Below are positions 51,988 through 63,796 of a DNA stretch of 64,000 nucleotides, piece by piece. The position numbers were made by a program, and so were the translations under genes. The notes under the pieces are model-generated. The model was not told where the DNA came from. It saw only the letters and a program-made list of their open reading frames with translations, and did not search any database. Positions within the stretch are counted from its first letter, which is position 1. Each line of letters starts with the position of its first letter. Source of the stretch: Candidula unifasciata (Eukaryota > Mollusca > Gastropoda > Stylommatophora > Geomitridae); NCBI GenBank assembly GCA_905116865.2, contig CAJHNH020000192.1:108501-172500 (forward strand). Direction: 5' to 3'.

Positions 51988-53130
51988 TAGGAGACAAAGA
52001 GAGAAAGAGCGCGTGCCTTTGCGTGTTTAAGAAATTGCTTTACTTATCTACTTAATTATCTACCTTTTTTCTTTGTCCACTCTCTCACTTAAGGCACACA
52101 CACAAAAATGACACGACTGAAAATCTAATTACTATTTACATTCCTATATTTTTTTTTCTTCTTCTTCTTCTTCTGTCCAATATCTCCCAATGCAGACATC
52201 AACTCAGGTCAAGTTGTCCTAACCTTTTATTTTGCTTGCAGCTCATTCCCAAGTCCTTGCCATCTTGTAACTTCACACTCTCTACATCCTTTCTCTGTGC
52301 GGTTTTTTTTTTTTTTTTTGTAACGTGCGTTTTATTTCGGTGCCCCTGTGTGTTCCAGTGTAAAGCCATTCTAGTTATATTGTTCTTGTGTCCCTTCAAT
52401 AAGTGTCACATTTAACGCCAGCGTCTTTTTTCCTTACTCCTACCTACTTACCGGTCATATTCATCCTGTTGTTGGTACCTTTCCGTCTTTCTAAAGGATA
52501 CTGTTTTCGCTGTCCTTTGAGGAGAATAGGACTCGCATGGTCGTGGCGCTGGTGAGTGTGACGCAAGACCCGCCCGCGTTAGGAAGTTTTCCCACAATTA
52601 GAGCATGGCATTTCAGGACCATTGTTGTCATCACATGTATTAAGTGTTGTGCTCTTTCTCAGAATCCCAGCTTTCATCCTTCCTCCTCTCCACAGCATAA
52701 AACCTGGGTAGTACTGCAAAGACCATGCGTTGCCTATTCATCCTGATCCCTCTCTCAACCTGCCTTTTTGTATTTCAGTAGGCTTGGAACAAAGCATGCT
52801 GCGGAAGCTGCCGGATCAGAAGGGCAGTGCTCTACCTGTCTGCCTTTCAGAGCTTCCCTCCTTAGGGCTAAGGGCCTGGTCTGCCCTGCCGTAAAATGCA
52901 GATTTCAGGTTGCATTTCCCCATCCTGGGATAAGGCTAGTATCCTCTCCAATGCGCTCCTCCGTTCGAAGCCGTTGGCACAATATAGGGTGTCAAGTTTG
53001 GTATACGCCGCCCAACATTCGGTGTTAACAGAAGACTGGTAGTACCGGCTACTGTTATACGGTAGCTCAGTAATATCTGACCAAGACCTGAACTTATTTT
53101 GATCGGGATATCACCTAAAACAAACAAAGA
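51345..53130. other. No gene recognised; (GA)n at 51932-51983
   Basis: Mixed sequence with a GT/GA microsatellite and T runs. 52450-52620 resembles 11090-11220 (GGCACCTTTCCGTCTTTCCA versus GGTACCTTTCCGTCTTTCTA, and GCATGGCATTTCAGGACC), a further dispersed repeat pair probably from a LINE antisense strand. Confidence 0.55.
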
Positions 53131-53134
53131 CTAG

Positions 53135-53275
53135 ACAGCTCTACAGAGGTTAGGAATACAACAGAGTTCGTGCACTGCGCTGAGAATCTTTAGATCCAGG
53201 CTTGAGTTAGAAGTAGAACTGAGCACTGACGGGTTGCACCCGTGTGCCACGATGTCGATCCGTTAAATAAATAAA
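53135..53275 (+). mobile_element. SINE family G, 3' body
   Basis: ACAGAGTTCGTGCACTGCGC TGAG and CAGGCTTGAGTTAGAAGTAG. Confidence 0.65.
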
Positions 53276-53484
53276 TAGAGGCAAGGGGATAAAGGCGAAC
53301 AAACACAGTATTGATACAAAACAACAAACACATAAACCACCGACAAGATCAACACCGAATCGGGAATGCGCAGTAGCAGAACAATGTACAGAAAGAGACT
53401 GCTTTAAGCGTTCGGTTGTGATTTACATCTAGGCTGTAATAGCCGTGCCTTTGGGTCCCACATAACCGATTTCAACTAATCCTT

Positions 53485-53965
53485 AATTGGTCTCCGCGTC
53501 TGTGGCTAGAGCATTGCAAACGCGCTTTATAATGCCAGGGTGCCAGGTTCGATTCCAGTTGCGGACGGCTTGTCTTGTGTTAGTTTCGACCGTGGTACCG
53601 ACAGCTGACCGTTAAGAAGCAATGGCAAACTACTGAACGTATAATGTGCCTAGAAAACTTACAACAGCCAAAAATTCCCAAAAATTTGTGGGGTTGGTTC
53701 TACAACAAAAGCATACACAACCAACTAACAAACTTAATTGGTCACGGTTTAAGACATGCTTGTTATGCATGTGACTTAGGCGTTACGAACGCGCTTTGTA
53801 ATGCCGGGGTACCGGGTTCGATCCCAGGTGCGGGACTTGCGTTGGTTTCGACAGTGGTATCGAGAAGCCAACCGTAAACTTGCCTAGGAAAACCACAACA
53901 GCCAAAAAATGCTGGGGCTGGTTCTGCAACGTCCTGTGAAGGTTACGCAACTAACTTTTTTTTTG
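53485..53965 (+). mobile_element. SINE family H, two copies head to tail
   Basis: Copy 1 (53485-53735) has GTCTGTGGCTAGAGCATTGC and GTGCCAGGTTCGATTCCAG (A- and B-box-like). Copy 2 (53750-53965) has GTGACTTAGGCGTTACG and ACCGGGTTCGATCCCAGGTG. Both end in GGTTGGTTCT or GGCTGGTTCTGCAACGTCC. Neither has a full cloverleaf, so they are not tRNA genes. Confidence 0.75.
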
Positions 53966-54375
53966 TTACGCAGGAGTGAGTTTATTCCGGTTTCCTCACT
54001 GAGAAGCAAGAGCTATCAGTAGAGAGGACACATATAAGAAGAGGCCAAAAAAGTCAGGCAGGGGGAAAAAGGGACAGGTTTTTAAAAATATGCACATACG
54101 AGTATTTAAAAGCCAACTTTCCTCTGTGCCTTCTCAAAAAACCTATCACAACTGCCTACTTTCTTCCTTTTAAACCAACAACTTCCTGCATAACTACCTA
54201 GCGTCGTTTCCTCACATATCCGTTTACATACAACCTTTAAATATATATACCGTGTTTACCTGCACGTCTCTTTTGCCTATCTATGTATCGATCTATTTAT
54301 ATAACTATGCATACATTTTCAGATAAGGACAGGCCCGAACAACAGAAGAAATTAAATAAAGGAGGCATATGAAAT

Positions 54376-54386
54376 AGTTGTGTGTG

Positions 54387-54426
<40 letters not shown>
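54376..54426. repeat. (GT)n microsatellite
   Basis: Pure GT run. Confidence 0.95.
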
Positions 54427-54427
<1 letters not shown>

Positions 54428-54429
54428 CC

Positions 54430-55850
54430 CCTCCCTCCCCCCTCTCTCCCCGCGCGGTTTAAAGTAAAAGTGAAAGTGAGAAGTAAAGATGATTTATGAA
54501 TACATAGACAAATCGTCACCTTGAGGACGATGAGGACAACATTACTTTGGTAATCTGGATTTTTCAGGACATTTCTACTCACTTATATTTTAGGTTACAA
54601 CTTGGTAGCCCACTTATACCAAGCCATATAGATCTATCTAAATAACGCCCCCCCCCCCCCCCCCAAGAAGAAGAAGAAGGAGTGGGAGGGGGAGGATAAC
54701 GAGGACGGGGAGTACGAGGAGGAGGAGAAGAAGACTATTTTTTCGCCCTGAAGAGCTGCGAATTTACATGCCAAAACAAACTTGCGAAGAATCCTTGTGA
54801 CCAATGCGCGCGCGCACACATATACACATACACCACTAGAAATAAATGTGCACAAGTTTACTGACAAGCACAAAAACAAAAGGAACAACCACACATTACA
54901 CTAGACAAACCAAGGGTTCTTTCTCCAAACTACCGAGTTGCGAGTAAGGTGTGAAACTGTGAGTTGTGGAAATTTCATGTGGAATGTGGTTTCGTCTGTG
55001 CAGCTGTGATACGTGCGGACCTTCATTGGGACGTGCTGAGGCGCTTCATGCTGATGTGTGTGGTACCAAGATGAAATAGGCCAAGTAGGGGTAAAACAGT
55101 AGTTACTTCAATGCTTTCAAAAGGTAGAGTTCGAACGCTATGCGTTAAGTTCCAACGGTTGTATTGATATATACAATCAGCAATACAAGGAGAAATACAT
55201 GGAAATATGCAATCAATAATCAAACTCGTTCAACCAAAGCTCACTCGTAATCCATGGAACCTTATGTCCTTACGATAGGTCGCAGTCCGACCTTGAGATC
55301 ATGACAATCATCTTGGTCCTCGGACAAGTCCGAATTAAGCAATGAAAGTATACCGGACACTTGCTGCCGAGAATGTAGTGCTCACCAGCTTCCTGCTGAG
55401 GTCTTGTAAGTCCCGGGATTTTAAAACGTCCTCAAGGATCCAACTTTATATAACGTTTGCTTCCGTGGGATCCCGGGGTAAAGCGTCCTTATAAGGATTC
55501 CCACGTCCGTCTCCTTCGGACTATAAACATCAACTGCTTTGACAACAATAAATTTTCTAACAACGTTACGTACTTGTTTTGACGTCTTATTTGCTCACTC
55601 CGTACTGGTGCGTTCTGGTGCACATTCGCACGCGACAAGCTGGTGATTTGTGTTGTGAACTGTGTATTCAACAAATGACACGTGGTATGCGATATGCCTT
55701 ATGCAATAATGCATGTGCAAATGCCAGTCTGCTGCTTCCACTGACGATGAACTTGAGTTTTAGAGGTGGACTTCTGGTGTTGACACCTCTGACAGGAAGA
55801 CAAGTAGAAGGGTAATGAGATGGAAATCTTGGATGAGTAAGGCCAAAGCT
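54430..55850. other. No gene recognised
   Basis: Contains a C run near 54648 and AAG/GGA-rich sequence at 54664-54735. Nothing coding was supported. Confidence 0.5.
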
Positions 55851-55854
55851 ATTA

Positions 55855-56045
55855 TTGAAAAGCTCTGTTCACTTAGGAACATCGAACCTGATGTACGAGT
55901 TCCAGCAGAGTGGTATGTATCTTTTGTCAGTCTGCAAAAAACTGGACACAGACTGCAGACAAGTCCAAGCCTTGACTCCTGAGAATCCTACTGACACAGC
56001 TGCAGTTATTTACACGGGCGGATCCGTCGTTCGACATATGTAAAG
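55855..56045 (+). pseudogene. LINE fragment up to the RNase H start
   Basis: VCKKLDTDCRQVQALTPENP then TDTAAVIYTGGSVVRHM looks like the segment leading to the RNase H motif AVIYTDGSVxR, with the catalytic D changed to G. Confidence 0.45.
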
Positions 56046-56689
56046 CTTAGGGATTTTCGCGGTTCTTATTAGAAGGAAAACTGTAAAGAAATATAGAGGC
56101 TCTTCTGCTTTGATTACAAGTAGCCTGACTATGTTATAGAGATGATGGCTGTGATCTCGTCTAAGTGTAATCTTCAAAATTTCTATCCTTTACCGCAGTA
56201 CCTTTTCTGCCTGCGATAGTTACTTGTTTCCACCGTGGGTAATCAATATTTGCATTTTCCAGTTGATGTTTTAAACAACGCCAGGAGACAGGCGGTGAGC
56301 TTCCACGTAATGACTTCAGAAATAGACTGGTGGTAGAAAACAACAGCGGCAGGCGAAAGAATGAATCTAACTACCTGGTACTTGCTTGGCTGTGGCCTGG
56401 CAGGTGTCTAATTGGTTTTAGAGTCAAGCGCAGGTGGGAAGAGTGGAAGGTAACACACTCTAGGCGACAATAGAAAGGTACTTAACACAGTCTTAATAAC
56501 ATCGTGAATAGTGTAATCTCCATCACTGATGATGAGCCAAGCTACAGCGCTATACTCTAGAAACTCTATGGCGCTTTTAACTCTTTTGGCATAAGGCACG
56601 TATTACTATAATAACCTCTGCACGAAAGTTTACAGACTATAAACTCGCCCTATTTGAGATTTAACTCTTTCAGTTCCTCGTGTTGGTTT

Positions 56690-56880
56690 TTTTTCTGGAG
56701 AACCAGAAAATAAGATTCTAACAAGCATGTCGTAGAAGGTGACTAATTGGGGGTGTTTCCTTCAAAGTCAGAGAGCACCTGCATAAGAGGCAAAGAACCA
56801 AGAGACAAAAAAGCCATAGCTGTAAAACTATTATATACGTCAAAGTCCGGTTCTGAAACAAGACTACCACATCAGCCATC
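56690..56880 (+). mobile_element. SINE family B copy
   Basis: AACAAGCATGTCGTAGAAGG, CAGAGAGCACCTGCATAAGA GGC and TTCTGAAACAAGACTACCAC. Confidence 0.6.
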
Positions 56881-56935
56881 GTAGTGTTGTCTGGTCTGTT
56901 AAAATTTGAGTAAAGGAGGAGGATAACGTGATGAT

Positions 56936-57569
56936 GATGATGATGGACGAGAAGAAGAAGAAGAAGAAGAAGAAGAAGAAGACGAAGAAGAAGAAGAAGA
57001 AGAAGAAGAAGAAGAAGAAGAAGAAGAAGAAGAAGAAGAAGAAGAAGAAGAAGAAGAAGAAGAAGAAGAAGAAGAAGAAGAAGAAGAAGAAGAAGAAGAA
57101 GAAGAAGAAGAAGAAGAAGAAGAAGAAGAAGAAGAAGAAGAAGAAGAAGAAGAAGAAGAAGAAGAAGAAGAAAAGAAGAAGAAGAAGAAGAAGAAGAAGA
57201 AGAAAGAAGAAGAAGAAGAAGAAAAGAAGAAGAAGAAGAAGAAGAAGAAGAAGAAAGAAGAAGAAGAAGAAGAAGAAGAAGAAGAAGAAGAAGAAGAAGA
57301 AGAAGAAGAAGAAGAAGAAGAAGAAGAAGAAGAAGAAGAAGAAGAGAAGAAGAAGAAGAAGAAGAAGAAGAAGAAGAAGAAGAAGAAGAAAGAAGAAGAA
57401 GAAGAAGAAGAAGAAGAAGAAGAAGAAGAAGAAGAAGAAGAAGAAGAAGAAGAAGAAGAAGAAGAAGAAGAAGAAGAAGAAGAAGAAGAAGAAGAAGAAG
57501 AAGAAGAAGAAGAAGAAGAAGAAGAAGAAGAAGAAGAAGAAGAAGAAGAAGAAGAAGAAGAAGAAGAAG

Positions 57570-57642
<73 letters not shown>
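56936..57642. repeat. (GAA)n array ~650 bp followed by (GTA)n
   Basis: Almost pure GAA from about 56950 to 57598 with rare extra A, lost A or GAC, then (GTA)n to 57642. Poly-K, poly-L, poly-F and poly-S frames are artefacts. Confidence 0.98.
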
Positions 57643-57711
57643 TGACGATGAGGTACAATCAAACAAAATTTATTGTGAAAATAAAAGAGCACTTAATTTA
57701 TAACTTACCCC

Positions 57712-57731
57712 TGACGTCACGACAACGTCAC
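57712..57731. promoter_or_regulatory. CRE-like pair
   Basis: A palindromic TGACGTCA at 57712-57719 and a half site ACGTCAC at 57725-57731. Function is unknown. Confidence 0.2.
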
Positions 57732-57799
57732 GGGAGACATTCCCAATAAATTCTAGGGTGTTCAGGTTGTAGTTTCTCGCGATTTATCTACAGCCAAGT

Positions 57800-57827
57800 T
57801 TAGGGTTAGGGTTAGGGTTAGGGTTAG
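57800..57827. repeat. Interstitial telomere-like (TTAGGG)n
   Basis: Four perfect TTAGGG units plus TTAG. This is the telomere unit of most non-insect animals. Confidence 0.85.
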
Positions 57828-58574
57828 CATTAGAAGACACTAGATGAACACTCCAAAAAAAAAAAAAAACCACCACACAACAGCACACTTCCACCCCTTG
57901 AAATAATGAACTGTCAGGTCAGCTGTGGATTTCCCACGGGGATTTCGTGTTTGGGGTACGTTATAAATTAAGAACCAATAAAATTACAACTTGGGGAGGA
58001 AGAGAAATCATACATTTATCGGCACGTCACATGATGATTATGAGGCTATTTAGCTCCTACTGTAACCAAGCCAAGGCAGCCTATATACCTATGTGTGTGC
58101 GCGCGCGCGAACGCGTGCATGGTTTTGTGTGTGAGTGCGTGCGTGCATGCACTGCCTGATATTTGCCCCCTCTGTTCTGAAAGACCATATTAATGTGACT
58201 GCGTTAACAACCAGCTGACTTTGATTATAGCCTGTGAAAAAGCTTCCCAGCTCCTTTCATCCTTGTGAGACGAGAGTTGGGATTTCAGTGCTGCCCGATG
58301 CTGTTGGTAACCTGTATGGCGCCACTGACTTCCTTCTCTTGTAACAATCAGTCAATGACGGTTGGCTGCGATCAATCTCGGCACTGACTGGTTGTGGTAG
58401 ATCTGGCAGACCACTATTTGTCAATGTCTTCACGTCTTCCTCTCACTTGTAAATTACGAATAATTAACTGTCCTGACCCAGTCAATTGTTACTTGAACAA
58501 ATCCAATTACACATTCAGACATTAAATGGTGCTATGGAAGATCATCTACTCCCAATACGTAACACATTTTTCGT

Positions 58575-58930
58575 TATTTTAAGGCCCCACTCCGGCTGTA
58601 GTCGGGTGCCCTAATATAACCTAACGGTTGAACTGGGATCCCCAGGTGATCGTCATCAGAAAGGTGGCACTTATGTCACCGGGTGTTGGTCGCTCGTTGT
58701 AAGGTCCTGGAGGGATTGAATCACACACATACTAGTGCATCAAATAAGTACGTCCCAACGTGGGATGCAATAATTTGTCGTTTTAAAGCAGCACCATGGC
58801 TGTCGTTGCGGACCTCACTATAAACTAACGGTTGAACGGGGTTTCTGGCACTTTTGCCCAGGCGATTCTCATCCGAATGGTGGCACTTTGTTTCACCGGA
58901 TGTTTATCGCTGAGTTTAAGGTTTAACTTC
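58575..58930 (+). repeat. Dispersed repeat family C, copies 2 and 3
   Basis: 58580-58715 and 58780-58925 share ACGGTTGAAC, GGTGGCACTT, GTCACCGG or TTCACCGG and GTGATCGTCATC or GCGATTCTCATC with each other and with 18155. Confidence 0.7.
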
Positions 58931-59657
58931 TCTCACTTAGAGCCCCGACATTCACTCCCACTTGACTATAGGTGACTTCCTAACTGCTTTGTGGAGTCCC
59001 AATATATGTACTTTATAGCTATCGTGGTATTTATTCCTGTTTGATTCTTATTCTTGAGATGTTCTCCAGGGGTTGACGGAAAAGATGACGAAGAGAAAAG
59101 ATTCCGGCGGTCCTGTGTGAGTTTTCTAATTGACGGTTTCGTTTTCTTCTTCTTTTGCGTTTATCAGAAGATGTAATTGAGTTGTACTCATTTACAGCAT
59201 GGCTGCGGTATTTTCGCCTTTCAGGCAACACATCCTGGTTAGCCTTCCCGGGCTAAAAGTTTAACACCCGGAGATTTCAAAATCTCTGTCAGGATGGCAA
59301 ACAAACAAGGCAAATCCTAGGTACCCAGTTCAATCTTCAAATTACTTACAAAACGTCTGTAGTATAAGTCCGTAGTTCATTAGTATTTTGTCATAGTCAT
59401 ATAAAAAATATTCTAATATAGTCATTTCATAGTTATATTCGTTGCGTGTGTGTGCTGTGTCTTTGTTTGATGATAAAGGCCTATCGCCGCAGAGTTATCT
59501 GTTTGTTAACTGTAATTGATTTGTTAAAGCTGAGTTAACCTAATTATTTTATCTTACCCTTTATTCTTATCTCTTCTATAATTTTTAGTGGATCTGTCCA
59601 CGTTTCCCGGCCCATCTACACATTTTCCCAGTCTGGACACTCACTGCACTACCGGCC

Positions 59658-60340
59658 CAATGTGATCATAACCCTATACAGGTCAGACTTTTCCACTCCT
59701 CTCCTCGCCCAATGTTATTCAGCATGCATACTTGTCTTATTGTCTTCTGCTTGAGCCATCCAAGATTTCCCCCTATCAAGCTCTGGGTTAAGTCGCTATT
59801 TTGGTTGACCCCTTGCCTGCAGCCAAATCTTCATACAGCAGTACAGATTGTTCTACTGAAGAGCCTAAGTAAATCAGCTGTTGCGTCAAGTCTACAAACT
59901 GAGTGTCTTTTGGGTTAACAATTGCTTGTAGAACTGACATAGCATCAGTCAGAAAGACCACTCTGCTATATTTGCTGTGCTGTTGTCCATTATTTAGAAG
60001 TGCTTCTGCCTCTGCTCTGTAATTGGAGGAATATGAACCTGTTGGTACAGCCTGGTTGATTTTAAAAACCCATTCTACCATTCCTCCTCCTCCGTCTTTA
60101 CTGCTCTCTTGGCTGAACCATCTGTATACACTCGGACTCTGGTGTGGGTAAAGAGTTGGAGTCTCACAAGTGGTCGAGGCCCAATGTGATCATAAAATGG
60201 GTACTCTGACCCACTCCTCTCCTCGCCCAATGTTTTTCAGCAAGCATACTTGTCTTATTGTCTTCTGCTTGAGCCATTCAAGATTTCCCCCTATCAAGCT
60301 CTGACCCTTGCCTGCAGCCAAAGCTTCATACAGAGGGTGG
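59658..60340. repeat. Direct duplication (~170 bp) flanking a LINE fragment
   Basis: 59658-59840 and 60182-60340 share CCCAATGTTATTCAGCA or CCCAATGTTTTTCAGCA, CATACTTGTCTTATTGTCTT, CTGCTTGAGCCAT and TTCCCCCTATCAAGCTCTG. The sequence between is the RNase H fragment. Confidence 0.85.
59850..60170 (-). pseudogene. LINE RNase H fragment
   Basis: Minus strand VRVYTDGSAKRAV then, after a shift, MVEWVFKINQAVPTGSYSSN, YRAEAEALL and VVFLTDAMSVLQAIVNP show the D, E and D blocks of an RNase H domain of an I/Jockey-like LINE. Confidence 0.7.
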
Positions 60341-60344
60341 ATTA

Positions 60345-61440
60345 TTTATACGATGGTCTCCCCATTTACACACACCACCGGTTGTAGGTCAACTTCAATG
60401 ATAAGTTGGTTGGACTAGTCTACCGTGGTCGAGGTTATGGGTGTCGCAGTCTGTTGTTGTCTGGCATTTACGTTTTTTATTTCCGAGAAAGAGACAGCCT
60501 GTGACATAGGTTTTGTCACTTTCTGGGGGGGAAGGGGGGGGGGGGTTAGACCCAGTATCTAAATGTTTTAGAAGTGTTAAAAGCTCTGGCATGGTGAAAT
60601 GTACAACACGCGGTAAGGGCGCGAGTGCGGAATAGCCCCGTGACCTGGTGTGAAAGTTGGATCGCTCGAGGCCGACCTATCAGATTTGAGGTTGTCAATA
60701 GGTCGTCCAATCAGAAGCGAGCTAGTGTGTAGCGGTGCGTAAATGGGGAGACCAGCGTAAAAATTACACAGAGGGTGTAAGTTAAAAGCTGTGTCGTCGT
60801 GTAGTAAAGAACACGCGACATCGGCGCTGATGTAATTAAAGGCAAGACAACGTGACACCCCTGCGACGTAGAAGAGTCCGAGAAAGTATGAGGAAAAGGT
60901 CAGCCAGTGTGTAGATGGGTCGGGAAGCGAGAACAGGGACTTTTTGGTGTAACCTGTAGTCCGCTAAATATTTATTCATGGTACTGTGATGATGATAGTG
61001 AAGAAGATGGTGAAGGTGGTGGTGATGATGTTAATGTTAAAGATGACGATGGCTGTAGTGGTGACGATAATCATTCTGGTGGTGGTCATGGATACACAAA
61101 GTAAAAATGTGCAGCCCTGTTTCTGCTGACGCACTTAACACCCACTCTTCTCTCCAACAGTCTGAATGAGACATCCATCTGCCGTCAGAGAAAGAAAAAA
61201 TAACCCGCTGTCGGCGGCAGCAAGTGTCAGCGCTGAGCAGTAAACCAACAGGCTGCAGACACGTGTGCTCAAATCATTGACTATCGTTTTGTGTGCTACT
61301 CGCTATGTCGCACAGCAGGAACGCCGGGCCGACTTCCACGCTGTGGCATCAATCACGGAGACAGGGCAACTCGTATTACACCGGGCAGGGTCCCGGAAAT
61401 ATTCATTCACAACCAGGGCTGCTGAAATTGGTACTTTTTG
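60345..61440. other. No gene recognised
   Basis: CpG-containing sequence with a G run near 60526 and GAT/GGT-rich sequence at 60985-61090. No supported frame. Confidence 0.5.
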
Positions 61441-61569
61441 TAAAGATTTGGTACTGTTTGACATTTGCCTAGCAAAACTACTTCTCGTACCATGTCCGAT
61501 ATTTCAGTACGTGTTATTAATTTTTTCTCATACGTACTATAGAACATCTCTATGCCAAGGCCAGCAGTG

Positions 61570-62515
61570 CTGTCACGCTGAACGGACAAATAGGAAGATG
61601 GTTCCGAACAACAGTAGGAGTCAAGCAGGGCTGCCTCCTCTATCCAACACTGTTTAACATCTTTTTAGAAATAATTATGACTGATGCCCTGACCCTAAAA
61701 CAACATCATGGAACAGTTAAGGTTTGCAGATGACACTGATGGGTTGGCTGGAGAAGAACAAGAACTAGTCGAGCTTGTAAATTTACTCGATGAAACATCA
61801 ACCAAGTATGGCATGGAAATAAACGCAGAAAAAAAACACCATGACTAATAATCCAGCTGGCAGAATTTCACTAATCTAAGTCAAAGGTCACAAATTAGAA
61901 CAAGTGACTCATTTCAAATATTTAGGATCCATTTTAAATGACTTGGAGTCAAGACCAGAAATTATGTCTAGGATTGCCCACACAACACCAGTCCTTGCCA
62001 AGCAGCAAACATAATGGAAATCGAAAAACATTTCATGCAAAACTAAGATTCGATTACTCAGAGCACTAGCTATTACGGCTGTGAAACGTGGACCTTAACA
62101 GCTGAACTTGAAAGAAATATACAAGCAATAGAAATGAGATGTTTCAGGAAAATTCTTGGCATATCATAGAGACCACATTACAAACGAGGAAGTTCGCCAT
62201 AAAAGTATACAGCACATTGGCAACTATGAACCTCTTTTAACTACATTGAAAAGTCGACAAATTCAATGGTGTGGACATGTAATAAGATCTAACGGCCTCT
62301 CAAAAACAATACTGCAGGGCTCAGTAGAGGAAAAGAGGAGAAGAGGCAGACCAAGAAAGAATTGGTTACATAACCTGACTAACTGGACAGGCCTCAGGCA
62401 TGCAACCATGAAGCCCATCGCAACTGACCGCCAAAGGCGGAGAGAGCTAATCAGAGTCAAAAGAAACTAGTGACCCAACGACACGTAGTGTTACGAGATG
62501 ATGATTATTATTATT
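61570..62515 (+). pseudogene. RTE-like LINE RT to 3' end, frameshifted
   Basis: Pieces are GRWFRTTVGVKQGCLLYPTL, RFADDTDGLAGEEQELVELV, NLLDETSTKYGMEINAEKK, VTHFKYLGSILNDLESRPEI, then YHRDHITNEEVRHKSIQHIG, RQIQWCGHVIRSNGLSKTIL, RRGRPRKNWLHNLTNWTGLR and a stop, with a tail GATGATGATTATTATTATT. FADD is the RT catalytic motif. Several stops make it inactive. Confidence 0.85.
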
Positions 62516-62944
62516 TTCACCAATATTTTAAACTTTGATATTGGGTAAAACCTTTTTTTAAAAACGCTAATGAGTGTGGGCTGAAAAAAAAAAAAAAAAA
62601 GCGTGAGGCAATTGCTGATGGAAACGTACCATTTGACGTGATTGGTGAAACCGCTTTTGTTCGTCCAGTCAAATGGCAGATGGTTCTCTTTCGTGTCTTT
62701 TGTCGCAGTTTAATATCAAACGTCTTAAATACGTTTTAATTTGGGGGGAGGGGGGGGGGGAGGGGGGTTAAATTGCAAATTTTTTTTCTTTCGTTTTAGT
62801 GTCTTTTGGTATCTCCCATTCTCAAAAAAGCTGGTCAAGTGAGCCGGTTCTGCCATTGTGTGACAGCTTGGGCATAGGGCCTATGACCTATGACGATCAC
62901 CAAATGTTGGCCTCAGGGTAAACTTATCTGATTTTGGTTTTTTT

Positions 62945-63085
62945 TTTTTTTCAGCGGATCGACATCATGGCACACGGGTGTTACCCATAAGTGCTCCGTT
63001 CTTCTTCTAACTCAAGCCTCAGTTTGAAGCAGCTCAGCGCAGTGCATGAACTCCGTTGCACGGGCGAGGATCCTGAAATACTTAG
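62945..63085 (-). mobile_element. SINE family G, 3' body
   Basis: CTTCTTCTAACTCAAGCCTC and CTCAGCGCAGTGCATGAACT, reverse of 36690 and 53135. Confidence 0.65.
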
Positions 63086-63214
63086 TTTATTAGCTCTGTA
63101 TAGCACAATGAAACAACACTATTGTCTGATTAGGCGGAAAGGTGCCAACACAAATAATGACTGTGAATAAGCAAACAAATATGTCGCCCAGACCGTTGGT
63201 GGTTGCTAGTTTCA

Positions 63215-63400
63215 AACATTTGACATCCCCGTGTGGGTTCCAGGGCCCCTTTTGTGGGGTAAACAAAAACAGACCCCTGCCTTCCCAGCAAGCATGTCGT
63301 AAGATTAGTCTAACTGGGGACTTCCTTCGAAATCGGAGTGCATCTGCCCGAGCGGCAAGGAACAACCAAATGCACACGAATAAGCCAGTGAAAAGGATTA
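63215..63400 (+). mobile_element. SINE family B copy
   Basis: CCCCGTGTGGGTTCCAGGGC, AAAACAGACCCCTGCCTTCC and AGCAAGCATGTCGTAAGA. Confidence 0.65.
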
Positions 63401-63796
63401 CACGCAAAAAGTCAGGCCCTCGTACAAAGTCAAAGACAAAAAGGACAAACAACAAAGAAGAGACACATTTGACAGCCTTTTTGACGCCATACTTGTATCC
63501 AGAGGTACACCGTGCATTTCACAAGCATCAAACCGGTTACTGATGTCGTTCACAGCCAGCGTGTTTCACTGGCGGTTGCCAGCGATAATATTGCTGCTAG
63601 ATTTAGCCAACTATCGCATGCCCATCGGTTGAGCAGCTAGAACACTGGCATCAATCAGTCAACTCTTCTCGTATACACACAGATCCACTACCTGGGTCAC
63701 ACAGTCTTTACAGGTATGCTCATCCTACTACATGCAGTGAACGCTTCCTCAACCTTTTATCTTTGTTTTCTTTACTCCTTAACCCTGCATATTTAC

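Noticed and set aside
53485..53830. tRNA genes
   Set aside because: A- and B-box-like motifs are present but acceptor and anticodon stems do not fold properly and a SINE body follows.
56718..57692. Poly-K, poly-L, poly-F and poly-S frames up to 324 codons
   Set aside because: Translations of (GAA)n and (GTA)n only.
60395..60858. Two minus-strand frames of 65 and 93 codons
   Set aside because: No recognisable domain, codon bias or splice context; composition looks random.
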